A stretch of DNA of 64,000 nt from CAIUSP01 sp964594365 (GTDB taxonomy: Bacteria; Actinomycetota; Thermoleophilia; Solirubrobacterales; 70-9), in NCBI GenBank assembly GCA_964594365.1, contig CAZQMB010000001.1:186001-250000 (forward strand). The letters are read 5' to 3'. The notes beneath the pieces are model-generated. The model saw nothing but the letters and a program-made list of their open reading frames with translations. It was not told where the DNA came from and did no database searches. Positions 35,821 to 44,629 of the stretch are shown in pieces. Position 1 is the stretch's first letter, and each line of letters starts with the position of its first letter. The position numbers and the translations under genes were made by a program.

Positions 35821-36408
35821 ATGAGCACTTCGGAAGAGCCACGCGGTCCATCGGGAAGTGACCTCAGTGCATGGCTGCGCTGCTACCGCTGCTGGGCGAG
35901 GGATCTCGAGGTACAGATCCACTACGACGCAATCCTCAAGATCGACCCCGAGACCGCGCAACCCTCAGAGCGCCTGGACGAGGTCCAGGAGGCGGTGGTG
36001 CAGTGCCTCAAGTGCCTCCACGATCAGCCGCACCTGACGATCCAGGACGACAAGGTCGTGCCGGTCGAGGACCGATGGGAGCGGATGATCGCCGGAATAC
36101 CGTGGGTCGCCTCCTGCACCGTGACGATCGACCAAGATCAGGTGGAGAGCTGCTCAGGACCCGAGGCAGCTGACTTCCTGACCTACGGGACATTCGGCGA
36201 CCAGGGGACCAGAGAGTTCTTCACACATGTCAGGTTCCACAAGCACGATGGGGATCGAATCGTCGTGCACCTGCTCGTGGAGCTCTATGCCCGCTCGACC
36301 GAAGAGGCTGCGGAGGTGCTCGAGGGGGCAGCCAGGGGGACGCTCGAGATCACCTCGCTGGCGGAGGAGTCACGGCCACCTGCCCACGCAGCAGACGAGG
36401 CTCACTGA
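35821..36408 (+). CDS. Unknown protein with two CxxC knuckles, downstream of ecm
   Basis: The 195-residue protein has two CxxC motifs, C-Y-R-C at about residue 20-23 and C-L-K-C at about 61-64, spaced like a zinc ribbon or treble clef. A mixed alpha/beta domain follows, with VASCTVTIDQDQVESC and FFTHVRFHKHDGDRIVVHLLVELYA. I do not recognise the family. Its ATG is 7 bp after the ecm stop, which strongly implies co-expression. A chaperone, assembly or regulatory role for the mutase would be guesswork. Confidence 0.72.
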   Translation: MSTSEEPRGPSGSDLSAWLRCYRCWARDLEVQIHYDAILKIDPETAQPSERLDEVQEAVVQCLKCLHDQPHLTIQDDKVVPVEDRWERMIAGIPWVASCTVTIDQDQVESCSGPEAADFLTYGTFGDQGTREFFTHVRFHKHDGDRIVVHLLVELYARSTEEAAEVLEGAARGTLEITSLAEESRPPAHAADEAH

Positions 36409-36412
36409 GCAA

Positions 36413-38206
36413 TCAGGACACTGGCGCCCGGCCGCTGGCTCGATCAGGCCGAGTCAGGTTGTAGGCCGTATTGATCACCGCGAGATGGGTGAAGGCCTGC
36501 GGGAAGTTGCCGAGCAGCCGGCCAGCATCGGGGTCGTACTCCTCGGAGATCAATCCGACGTCGTTCGCTATCGAGACGACCCGCTCGAACACCTCCTTCG
36601 CCTCCTCCCGACGCCCACAGAAGGCGAGTGCGTCTGCAAGCCAGCAGGTGCAGGGGAGGAACGCGCCCTCCACGCCCTTCAACCCGTCCACTGAACCGGC
36701 AGAAGACGCAGTCGTGTAGCGACGGACGTATCCATCGGGGACCAGTTCCTCCTGGATCGCATCGATGGTTCCGATCACCCGTGCGTCGTCGGGTGGCAGG
36801 AAACCAACTGCCGGGATCATCAGGGTTGCAGCGTCCAGTTCGGTCGAGCCGTAGTACTGGGTGAAGGTGTTCCGCTTCGGGTCGTAGCCCTTCTCGCAGA
36901 CGTCATCGTGGATCTCCTGACGGATCTCACGCCAGCGATCCACCGGCCCCTCGGCGCCGAACCGCTCGACCGTCTTGACCGCACGATCGAATGCCACCCA
37001 TGTCATCACCTTGGAATGGGTGAAGTGTCTCCTCGGACCGCGTACCTCCCAGATCCCCTCGTCTGGCTCCTTCCACGAGTCCACGAGGAAAGAGACGATC
37101 GCCTTCTGGGTCTGCCAGCCGCGCGGCTCCAGGAGTCCGGCTATCTCCCGGCCACGGAAACCGGCATCCATGACTTCTCCGAAGACGTCGAGCTGGAACT
37201 GATCAGCCGCTGCGTTTCCGACCCGGACCGGTTTGGACCCCTCGTAGCCAGGGAGGTAGTCGAGGGTTCGCTCAGGCACCTGCCTCTCGCCCGCGATGCC
37301 GTAGAGGACGCTGACCTGACTCGGGTCTCCCGCCACAGCCCTGAACATCCAGTCCCTGAACGCGAGGGCCTCCTCCCGATAGCCACTCTCCATGAGCGAA
37401 TCTATGGTGAGCACCGCGTCGCGAACCCAGCAGTAGCGATAGTCCCAGTTCCTCTCGCCCCCGATCGCCTCGGGCAGTGAAGTCGTCGGCGCCGCGACCA
37501 CGGCCCCGGTCGGTTCATAGGTGAGTGCCTTGAGTACCAGGAGTGACGAGCGAACCACCTGCTCGTACTCGTCCTCGTAGCCACATCTCGCCGACCATCG
37601 CTGCCACCACTCCTCGGTCGTCCGCATCGCCCAGATCGGATCGATCGCCCGGGGCTCAGGCTCGAAGGAAGGTCCCCACGCGAGGGTGAACGGAGCCCTC
37701 TCCCCCTCTCTGACCGAGAACTCGGCAACCGTGTGCAGGTTCTCACCATGCGAGCGGATCGGACTCCTGAGATGCAGTGAATCCGGGCCCGCAACGGCGA
37801 TCAAGCCCGAGGTATGCCGCTCGACCCACGGAATGGTCGCGCCGTAGTCGAAGCGCATACACAGATCCATCCTCATCTCGACCTCACCCTCCAGGCCTTT
37901 GACGATGCGGACGATGCTGGTGACGTCGTCGGTCGTCGGCATCAGGTCCATGACCTTCGCCTTGCCCGTATCGGTCTCGAACACGGACTCCAGGATCAGC
38001 GTGCCCTCTCGGTAACGCCGCTCGGTCGAGACGGACCCGTCCGCCGGCGCGATCTTCCAGTAACCGTTTTCCTCATCACCGAGCAGGCAGGCGAACGCCG
38101 CGCTCGAGTCGAAGCGAGGGAGGCAGCACCAGTCGATCGAGCCGTCGCGCCCGACCAGCGCGGCCGTTCTCATGTCACCGATCAACGCGTAGTCCTCGAT
38201 CAGCAT
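36413..38206 (-). CDS. Glycoside hydrolase family 15 (glucoamylase/trehalase-like)
   Basis: The 597-residue protein starts MLIEDYALIGDMRTAALVGRDGSIDW, the usual start of bacterial GH15 trehalase/glucodextranase-like proteins. Catalytic-region blocks include LPEAIGGERNWDYRYCWVRDA and the C-terminal ISEEYDP with a catalytic Glu. No signal peptide is present, so it is cytosolic. In actinobacteria such enzymes often act as trehalases or on maltooligosaccharides; the substrate is uncertain. A longer frame exists, but the conserved N-terminus sets the start at 38206. The 13-bp gap to the MMPL gene suggests co-transcription. Confidence 0.92.
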   Translation of the reverse strand: MLIEDYALIGDMRTAALVGRDGSIDWCCLPRFDSSAAFACLLGDEENGYWKIAPADGSVSTERRYREGTLILESVFETDTGKAKVMDLMPTTDDVTSIVRIVKGLEGEVEMRMDLCMRFDYGATIPWVERHTSGLIAVAGPDSLHLRSPIRSHGENLHTVAEFSVREGERAPFTLAWGPSFEPEPRAIDPIWAMRTTEEWWQRWSARCGYEDEYEQVVRSSLLVLKALTYEPTGAVVAAPTTSLPEAIGGERNWDYRYCWVRDAVLTIDSLMESGYREEALAFRDWMFRAVAGDPSQVSVLYGIAGERQVPERTLDYLPGYEGSKPVRVGNAAADQFQLDVFGEVMDAGFRGREIAGLLEPRGWQTQKAIVSFLVDSWKEPDEGIWEVRGPRRHFTHSKVMTWVAFDRAVKTVERFGAEGPVDRWREIRQEIHDDVCEKGYDPKRNTFTQYYGSTELDAATLMIPAVGFLPPDDARVIGTIDAIQEELVPDGYVRRYTTASSAGSVDGLKGVEGAFLPCTCWLADALAFCGRREEAKEVFERVVSIANDVGLISEEYDPDAGRLLGNFPQAFTHLAVINTAYNLTRPDRASGRAPVS

Positions 38207-38219
38207 TCGAAGATCCCTC

Positions 38220-40637
38220 TTACGAGCGCTTCTTGGGCCTGCGGGCCGCAGGCTTGCGCTTAGACGTGCTCGTCTTGCGCTTGGTTCCAGCAGACGTCTT
38301 GCGGACTCTCGACTTCGTCGCCTGCGTAGCGGAGAACCCCTCGTCTTCGAGACCGATATGAGGAACCACACGGTCGAGCCAATTAGGCATCCACCACGCC
38401 TTCGCACCTAGCTGATCGAGCAGAGCTGGCATCAAGGTGAGACGGATGAGGCAGACGTCGAGGGCTATGGCGACAGCGAGACCCAGGCCGAACTGCTTGA
38501 TCACCGGGTCCCCGTTGAGGATGAAACTCAGGAATACGGAAACCATGATCGCTGCGGCCGCGGCGATCACGCTTGCGACTTTGGAGTAGCCGTCGATCAA
38601 CGCCTTGCGCTCCTTGCCTTTGAACTCACCGCGTGCCTCGGAGATACGGCCGGTCAGGAAGACCTGGTAATCCATCGAGAGCCCGAAGAGGACCGCGAAC
38701 ATGATCAGCGGCACATAACTGACGATCGGTGTCGGACTATCCAGACCCACGAGTTCGATGCCCCATCCGTTCTCGAATACCGCGGTCAACACCCCGTAGG
38801 CGGCGCCCACTGAGAAGAGGATCAGCAGCGCCGAGATCGCAGGCAGAACCACCGAGCGCAGTGCGATCAACAAGACCAAGAAGCTGAGAGCGATGATGGT
38901 CCCGATCACCTGCGGAAGCTTGTCGGAGATAGAGGTACTCAAGTCGATATAGCCCGCCGTCTGGCCGCCCACATACGCCTTGGCGCCTTCCCCCTTGGTC
39001 TGCTTCGGGATCACATCATCCCGGAGCTGGTTGACCAGATCCTGCGTCTTCCAGGCCGAAGGAGCGCTGTCGGCTATCACCGAGAAGACCGCAGCCTTGC
39101 CGCCACTGCCGGTCGCTGCAGGACCCGCACTGTCGACGTCGTTGGTCTTGCTGATGGCGGTGATCAGGCTCTGGATTCGGGGATCGCCCGCGGGGGACGA
39201 GAGGTAGGAGATCTGCTGCTCGAGGCTGGCCTGCTCTGATTCGAGCTGACTGGTCGGACCATAGGTAGCGATCTGCTGCTGGACTTGGCTCAACTGAGCC
39301 TGCGCCGAATCGGCCTGTGCTGGATCGGCTTCGGCCGGTGGATTGAGCTTCATCGCCACCGATAGGGGGCCGTTGTATCCGGCACCGAACCCCTTGGTCA
39401 TCAGGTCGTAGGACTTCTTGGTCTGGGTCGAATCGGGGAACTGACCGTTGTCCTCCTGGCCGAGCCGCATGTTGAGCATCGGGATGGCAATCACCATGAG
39501 GAGCGCGAGGATCCCGACGATGAACCAGATGGGATGGCGGCATATGAACTCGGCCCACCGCGTCCACCCATGCGGGCCTTTCTTCCCCTTGCCTGACTTC
39601 TTCGGCTTCGAGGAGCGGATGGCCAAGTGATCGATCCTGGGGCCGATCGCGGTCAGGATCGCCGGCAGCAACGTAATGGCGACCAACATGGCGCCGAAGA
39701 CAGCGACAGCGGCAGCGAAGCCGAGGGCGCTCACCAACGGGATACCCGCGAGTGCGAGCGAGCAAAGCGCGATGATCACCGTCGTTCCGGCGAAGACCAC
39801 CGCGCTTCCGGAACTGCCAGTGGCTCTTGCCACGGCCTCGCCCGGCTTCACACCGGAACGGACCAGCGCGAGGTGTCTCGAGACTATGAAGAGCGAGTAG
39901 TCGATCCCGACGCCGAGCCCGATCATGATCGCGAGCGTCGGAGCCGCGGTCGGAACACTCATCGCGTGACCGAGGAAGCCGATCAGACACATGCTGAAGA
40001 GCAGGCCCAGCACCGCACTGAGCACCGGCACGCCCATCGCCACGGCTGAGCCGAAGGTGAAGAGGAGGATGATCAAGGCCATCACGAGCCCGATCACCTC
40101 GCTGCTCTCGCTCGGTGGGTTCGAGACCTCTGATCCGACGTACCCTCCCACTCCGACCTCGAAGCCCGCCTTGGTCGCCGAATTCGTGTGGTCGATTATC
40201 CGGTTGGCCTCCTTCTCGGTGATGTCGGCCTGTGAGATGTTCAGGGTGAGCGAGATGTAGCCGATCTCTCCGTCTTTGCTCAGCTGGGCGGCACCCTCGG
40301 TAGAGAGCGGGCTGACCGCGGAGATGACCGCCTTGTCTCCCTTCAGGGAGTCGACGGTCTGGTTGACGACCTTCGAGTTCGAGGCACTGTCGAGGCGTCC
40401 GCTGGGCGCCTGCATCGCGACGGGGATGCTGCCGTTGGCCTTGTCGGGTATGAAGCTGTTGAGGGTGTCCTGAGCCCTCTGGGAGTCGGTACCGGGGAGC
40501 TGCAGATTGTTGTCGGTGGGTGCTCCAACCTGCGACACGGTGATTCCCGCTGCAGCGATCAGGCCCACCCAGAACAAGATGACCAAACGATGGTGGTCGC
40601 GGATGAAGCCTCCGAGGCGATAGAGGGCGCTGGTCAC
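38220..40637 (-). CDS. MMPL/RND family transporter with basic C-terminal tail
   Basis: The 805-residue protein has two MMPL domains, each with a first helix, a long extracytoplasmic loop and a bundle of about five helices. It contains the GLGVGIDYSLFIVSR and GLSMDYQVFLTGR proton-relay helices. MMPL proteins export lipids, siderophores or drugs using the proton gradient. Loop 2 contains a Gln/Ala-rich coiled-coil-like stretch near residues 430-470. The last 35 residues are a Lys/Arg/Ser/Thr-rich, histone H1-like tail, unusual for this family. Cargo is unknown. Confidence 0.92.
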   Translation of the reverse strand: MTSALYRLGGFIRDHHRLVILFWVGLIAAAGITVSQVGAPTDNNLQLPGTDSQRAQDTLNSFIPDKANGSIPVAMQAPSGRLDSASNSKVVNQTVDSLKGDKAVISAVSPLSTEGAAQLSKDGEIGYISLTLNISQADITEKEANRIIDHTNSATKAGFEVGVGGYVGSEVSNPPSESSEVIGLVMALIILLFTFGSAVAMGVPVLSAVLGLLFSMCLIGFLGHAMSVPTAAPTLAIMIGLGVGIDYSLFIVSRHLALVRSGVKPGEAVARATGSSGSAVVFAGTTVIIALCSLALAGIPLVSALGFAAAVAVFGAMLVAITLLPAILTAIGPRIDHLAIRSSKPKKSGKGKKGPHGWTRWAEFICRHPIWFIVGILALLMVIAIPMLNMRLGQEDNGQFPDSTQTKKSYDLMTKGFGAGYNGPLSVAMKLNPPAEADPAQADSAQAQLSQVQQQIATYGPTSQLESEQASLEQQISYLSSPAGDPRIQSLITAISKTNDVDSAGPAATGSGGKAAVFSVIADSAPSAWKTQDLVNQLRDDVIPKQTKGEGAKAYVGGQTAGYIDLSTSISDKLPQVIGTIIALSFLVLLIALRSVVLPAISALLILFSVGAAYGVLTAVFENGWGIELVGLDSPTPIVSYVPLIMFAVLFGLSMDYQVFLTGRISEARGEFKGKERKALIDGYSKVASVIAAAAAIMVSVFLSFILNGDPVIKQFGLGLAVAIALDVCLIRLTLMPALLDQLGAKAWWMPNWLDRVVPHIGLEDEGFSATQATKSRVRKTSAGTKRKTSTSKRKPAARRPKKRS

Positions 40638-40690
40638 GACTTCAGCCTATCGGGGCCATCCACGGTTTCCGGACGAGAGCCTCGAACCGG

Positions 40691-41218
40691 TCAGGAAAGT
40701 GACTCGCCCGGGTTCTTCTTCGGGATCAACGCGGTCCGCTTGAACTCGGCAACCAGGACACCATCCTGGTTGTAGACGCGGGTGTGGACTTTGACCAACC
40801 CCCGGTCGGGCTTCGACTTCGACTCCCTGACCTCGAGCACCTCGGATTCACAGAACAGAGTGTCTCCGTGGAACACCGGGTTCGGGTGACTCAACTCGTC
40901 GGTCGCAAGATTTGCGATCGCCTTGCCAGAGAAGTCCGAAACCGACATACCGACGGCCAGCGAATAGACGAGCGGACCGACCACGACGTTGCGTCCCTGC
41001 TGTGAGGCCTTGGCATGGACATCGTTGATGTGAAGAGGGTGGTGATTCATGGTCAGGAGGCAGAAGAGATGGTCGTCTGCCTCGGTAACCGTCTTGGCCG
41101 GCATGTGCTTGTACACGGCGCCAACCTCGAACTCCTCTAGATAGCGGCCGTATGGGTGCGAGCCCGACTCTTCGCGCTCAGCCTGATCGGTGGTGAAGTC
41201 GTTCTTCTCGTCGCTCAT
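40691..41218 (-). CDS. mch: MaoC-like hydratase, candidate mesaconyl-CoA hydratase
   Basis: The 175-residue hot-dog protein has the MaoC elements GRYLEEFEVGAVYKHMPAKTVTEADDHLFCLLTMNHHPLHIN (active-site Asp/His) and GPLVYSLAVGMSVSD. In the ethylmalonyl-CoA pathway it would hydrate mesaconyl-C1-CoA to beta-methylmalyl-CoA. Proteobacterial Mch is about twice this length (double hot dog), whereas single-domain versions occur in actinobacterial pathway clusters. The assignment rests on family plus operon: it lies with the SCP2-like and acyl-CoA dehydrogenase genes and opposite mcl1. The ATG at 41218 follows AAGGAGA. Confidence 0.85.
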   Translation of the reverse strand: MSDEKNDFTTDQAEREESGSHPYGRYLEEFEVGAVYKHMPAKTVTEADDHLFCLLTMNHHPLHINDVHAKASQQGRNVVVGPLVYSLAVGMSVSDFSGKAIANLATDELSHPNPVFHGDTLFCESEVLEVRESKSKPDRGLVKVHTRVYNQDGVLVAEFKRTALIPKKNPGESLS

Positions 41219-41329
41219 CGTGCGTGTTCTCCTTGGCTGGAATTGGGGGAGCAGGTGACAACAGGAATCCCTGACTGACGCGAGCAATCCTAGTCCTACT
41301 GCGACCCAAGGCGTCCGCTCGCAAGCCGG

Positions 41330-41695
41330 TCAGTGGGACTTCTTGAGCCGCGAGCGCTCGATCTGCCGCGCTACGACCTGCCCGATCAGCTTCTCGATGT
41401 TGGGGTCCCCCGAAGCCTTGATCTCACCCTTCTCCCAGGCTGACCGGTAGCTCTCGATGGTGCCCTTCTCCGCCAACTCGTTGAACTCCGCCCGTCCCAC
41501 CGTCACGCTCACTCTGGCGTCGTCCGGTTGCTCTTTGCTGACCTTCGGTCCGGGGACCTCCACCCTGAACACCTGAAGGTCGCCCCTCCCCTTCAGTTCC
41601 AGGGCGAAGACGAGCTTGAGCTCAGCGAGCGCAGGCACCTCCATCTGAAACCGCTCGACGGCCCGAGTCACGAGCGCCGCGGTGTCAGATGACAA
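41330..41695 (-). CDS. SCP2-like sterol/lipid-binding domain protein
   Basis: The 121-residue protein has the SCP2 pattern: a helix, then LKLVFALELKGRGDLQVFRVEVPGP strands, ARVSVTVGRAEFNELAEKGTIESYRSAWEKGEIKASGDPNIEKLIG. SCP2 domains bind fatty acyl-CoAs or sterols. It starts at TTG 41695, supported by an AAGGGGGA site 7 bases upstream, and lies 16 bp after the acyl-CoA dehydrogenase stop. Its position inside the ethylmalonyl-CoA gene set suggests acyl-CoA binding or handover, which is untested. Confidence 0.82.
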   Translation of the reverse strand: MSSDTAALVTRAVERFQMEVPALAELKLVFALELKGRGDLQVFRVEVPGPKVSKEQPDDARVSVTVGRAEFNELAEKGTIESYRSAWEKGEIKASGDPNIEKLIGQVVARQIERSRLKKSH

Positions 41696-41711
41696 GTGCC
41701 TGTCCCCCTTA

Positions 41712-42923
41712 TTAGATCTTGTGCCGCTGAATCAGCTTCTTGCCGATGACCATCCGCTGAATCTCGGATGTTCCCTCTCCGATCAGGAGGAGAGGTGCAT
41801 CGCGGTAAAGCCGCTCGATCTCGTACTCCTTCGAGTAGCCGTAGCCGCCGTGTATGCGGAAGCAGTCCTCGACGACTTCCTTGCCGGTCTCGGATGCGAG
41901 GAGCTTCGCCATTCCGGCCTCGAGGTCGGAACGCTCCCCGGCATCCTTCATCCGCGCCGCCTTCAAGGTCACCAGTCGAGCTGCCTCGACCTTCGTCGCC
42001 ATATCGGCGAGCTTGAACTGGATGGCCTGATGCTCGGCGATCGGCTTGCCGAAGGTCTTACGCTCCTGTGAATACCGGAGCCCCAACTCCAACGCCCGCT
42101 GCGCGATACCGACGCCGCGAGCGGCAACATTGACTCGGCCTACCTCGAGTGCGTCCATCATCTGCCTGAACCCCTCGCCGAGACCTTCCTCTTCTCCGCC
42201 GAGGATGCGGCCGCTCGGGCACTTGTAGCCGTCGTAGACCAGCTCGGTCGATTCGACACCCTTGTATCCCATCTTCTTGATGGTCGGGGGGATGTTCAGG
42301 CCCGCGTACTCACCCGTGTTCTCGTGCTCCCAGGCCTCCTTCTCGGTGATGAAGCAGGTCATCCCCTTGTAGGGAGGATCGGCCTTGGGGTCGGTCTTGA
42401 CCAAGAGGAACACGACACTCGATCCCAAACCGTTGGTGACCCACATCTTCTGGCCGTTGATGACCCAGTCGTCGCCCTCCTTGACAGCGGAGGTCTTGAT
42501 CCCCTGGACGTCCGAACCGACCTCCGGCTCAGAGAGCGAGAAGGCCGCACGGATCTCACCGGTAGCCATCTTGGGCAGGAAGTAGTCCTTCTGCTCATCC
42601 GTACCGAACTTCATGAGCAGGTAGGAACCGATGAAGTGGGTGTTGACCACACCCGAAATGGATATCCAGCCCCGCGAGAGCTCCTCCACGATCATCGTGT
42701 AGGTGGTCAGGTCGAGGCCCATTCCGCCGTACTCCTCGGGGATCGTGACCCCGAAGAGACCGAGCTCCTTCATCTGCTCGACGATGGGCTCCGGGAACTT
42801 GTCCTCGTGGTCGTACTCCTCGGCGTTGGGAAGAATCTGCTCGTCGACGAACTGACGGACCATCTCGATGATCGCCTTCTGCTCCTCGGTCTTGTCCTCG
42901 TAAGTAGCGGTAGCTATGGCCAT
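41712..42923 (-). CDS. mcd: Acyl-CoA dehydrogenase, candidate methylsuccinyl-CoA dehydrogenase
   Basis: The 403-residue flavoprotein has the acyl-CoA dehydrogenase motifs AFSLSEPEVGSDVQGIKTSA (FAD/substrate), WVTNG, RKTFGKPIAEHQAIQFKLADM, the HGGYGYSKEY block and IGEGTSEIQRMVIGKKL. It would oxidise methylsuccinyl-CoA to mesaconyl-CoA, judged by its position between ecm/mch and mcl1. Alpha-proteobacterial Mcd has an N-terminal extension that this lacks, as in other actinobacteria, so sequence alone does not prove the substrate. ATG 42923 is preferred over GTG 42926 because AAGGAGG is better spaced to it. Confidence 0.87.
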   Translation of the reverse strand: MAIATATYEDKTEEQKAIIEMVRQFVDEQILPNAEEYDHEDKFPEPIVEQMKELGLFGVTIPEEYGGMGLDLTTYTMIVEELSRGWISISGVVNTHFIGSYLLMKFGTDEQKDYFLPKMATGEIRAAFSLSEPEVGSDVQGIKTSAVKEGDDWVINGQKMWVTNGLGSSVVFLLVKTDPKADPPYKGMTCFITEKEAWEHENTGEYAGLNIPPTIKKMGYKGVESTELVYDGYKCPSGRILGGEEEGLGEGFRQMMDALEVGRVNVAARGVGIAQRALELGLRYSQERKTFGKPIAEHQAIQFKLADMATKVEAARLVTLKAARMKDAGERSDLEAGMAKLLASETGKEVVEDCFRIHGGYGYSKEYEIERLYRDAPLLLIGEGTSEIQRMVIGKKLIQRHKI

Positions 42924-42979
42924 CACGATGCCTCCTTGCTCTGATTAGCGGTGGATCGAAGCTGTCTCTTGATATTCCG

Positions 42980-42997
42980 ATTCCCTCAGTCGGGAAT
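42980..42997. promoter_or_regulatory. Inverted repeat between acyl-CoA dehydrogenase and mcl1 (candidate operator)
   Basis: ATTCCCTCAGTCGGGAAT (6-base arms ATTCCC/GGGAAT, 6-base centre) lies in the 208-bp divergent region and could serve both promoters. The pathway genes on either side make shared regulation reasonable. No protein is known to bind it. Confidence 0.3.
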
Positions 42998-43131
42998 AGG
43001 GGAAGGATACTCCGGAATGCGACGCGAAAGGTGGCGATGGTCACCTTGGGCTGTTTGCCGGCATGACCGCCCGGATTGCGTTCGGTTACCGTTCCAGTCG
43101 TCCAAACCCTACGCACGAGACGGAGATCAAG

Positions 43132-44187
43132 ATGAGAAACCCGCGTGAGTTCTTCAAGCCGATGGCGATCGACGCTCCGGATCCCGTTACCGAGATCCCC
43201 TTCCCGCCCTCACGGATGATCCACTTCTTCGACGCATCCAACGAGAAGATGCGGGCCAAGGTCCCCGATATGGCTGCACAGGCCGACATCCTGCTCGGCA
43301 ACCTCGAGGATGCCGTTCCGGTCGACAAGAAGGTCGCAGCCAGAGAGGGATTGATCGAGGTCGCAAAGGAGGTCGACTTCGGTGACACGCAACTCTGGAC
43401 GCGCATCAACGCGCTCGAGAGCCCCTGGGTCCTCGATGACCTGACCGACCTGGTGACCGAGATCGGCGACAAGCTGGATGTGATCATGGTTCCGAAGGTC
43501 GAGGGTGCCTGGGACATCCACTATCTGGATCGACTGCTCGCTCAGCTCGAAGCGAAGGCCGGCCTGGAGAAGCCATTGCTGATCCACGCGATCCTCGAGA
43601 CCGCGCAGGGCGTGGTCAACGTGGAAGAGATCGCCAATGCATCTCCCCGGATGCAGGGAATGAGCTTCGGGCCCGCCGACCTCGCTGCCTCGCGACGGAT
43701 GAAGACCACACGGGTCGGGGGTGGACATCCCGGGTACCGCACGATCGAGGACCCCGACTCTGAAGACGAAGCCGCGCCGAGGGCCAGTGCCCAACAGGAC
43801 CCGTGGCACTACTCGATCGCCCGCATGGTGGATGCTTGTACCTCAGCGGGGATACTCCCGTTCTACGGACCCTTCGGAGACATCAAGGACGTAGAAGGTT
43901 GCGAGACCCAGTTCCGCTCGTCCTTCTTGCTCGGTTGTGTCGGGGCATGGTCGCTGCATCCAGTTCAGATCGACATCGCCAAGAAGGTCTTCAGTCCGGA
44001 CCCCGACGAGGTCCTCTTCGCTAAGAAGGTGATCGAGGCGATTCCGGACGGACGCGGCGTCCACATGATCGACGGCAAGATGCAGGACGACGCCACCTGG
44101 AAGCAATGCCAGGTGATGGTGCAGCTCGCCGAAATGCTCGCCAAGAAGGATCCGGATCTCGCTGAGAAGTACGAGATGAAGGTCTGA
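43132..44187 (+). CDS. mcl1: L-malyl-CoA/beta-methylmalyl-CoA lyase
   Basis: The 351-residue CitE-like TIM barrel cleaves beta-methylmalyl-CoA to glyoxylate and propionyl-CoA and condenses or cleaves malyl-CoA. Conserved features are the start block MRNPREFFKPMA, FFDASNEKMRAKVPD, NLEDAVP (metal Glu/Asp), RINAL, KVEGAWDIHYLD, AILETAQGVVNVEEIA (catalytic/metal Glu) and GPADLAASRRM. An insert with acidic residues, DPDSEDEAAPRASAQQDP, is as in other Mcl1 proteins. The ATG at 43132 follows a GGAG site. It closes the ethylmalonyl-CoA set. Confidence 0.93.
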   Translation: MRNPREFFKPMAIDAPDPVTEIPFPPSRMIHFFDASNEKMRAKVPDMAAQADILLGNLEDAVPVDKKVAAREGLIEVAKEVDFGDTQLWTRINALESPWVLDDLTDLVTEIGDKLDVIMVPKVEGAWDIHYLDRLLAQLEAKAGLEKPLLIHAILETAQGVVNVEEIANASPRMQGMSFGPADLAASRRMKTTRVGGGHPGYRTIEDPDSEDEAAPRASAQQDPWHYSIARMVDACTSAGILPFYGPFGDIKDVEGCETQFRSSFLLGCVGAWSLHPVQIDIAKKVFSPDPDEVLFAKKVIEAIPDGRGVHMIDGKMQDDATWKQCQVMVQLAEMLAKKDPDLAEKYEMKV

Positions 44188-44208
44188 GCCAGGCCTGTCC
44201 CCCTCACC

Positions 44209-44622
44209 TTGCCTTCGGTAAGACACCCGCTCCGGGTCAGATACAGCGAATGCGATCCGCAGGGGGTCGTGTTCAACGCCAACTATCTGGCCTACAACGA
44301 CGTCGCCGCGATCGAATTGTGGAGAGCTTCGATCGGTGGATATGACGAGTTACCCGAAGTCCATGGAGTGGACGTGCTCATCGGGGAGATCAATATCCGT
44401 TACCTAGCACCACTCCGCTTCGACGACGAGATGGAGATCGAGATCGGGGTCAGGGAACTGGGCAACACCTCGATGAAGCTCGGCGCGAGGATCTGGCGTG
44501 GGTCCGAACAGACGACCGAGATATCGACCAGGTCCGTCTTCATCGAACCGGGCGGAAACAGCAAGACCGCCATACCCGACGCGGTTCGCGAGCAACTGAA
44601 GGGCTTCTCGATCGACTGGTAG
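44209..44622 (+). CDS. Acyl-CoA thioesterase (4-hydroxybenzoyl-CoA thioesterase-like)
   Basis: The 137-residue hot-dog thioesterase has the YSECDPQGVVFNANYLAYNDVAAIELWR block, with the catalytic Asp and following Gly, and IRYLAPLRFDDEMEIEI. It hydrolyses short acyl-CoAs, freeing CoA. It starts at TTG 44209, 21 bp behind mcl1, so it is probably co-transcribed and may clear dead-end acyl-CoAs of the pathway. The specific substrate is unknown. Its 3' end converges on pckG with a 7-bp gap. Confidence 0.87.
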   Translation: MPSVRHPLRVRYSECDPQGVVFNANYLAYNDVAAIELWRASIGGYDELPEVHGVDVLIGEINIRYLAPLRFDDEMEIEIGVRELGNTSMKLGARIWRGSEQTTEISTRSVFIEPGGNSKTAIPDAVREQLKGFSIDW

Positions 44623-44629
44623 TCGGGGG

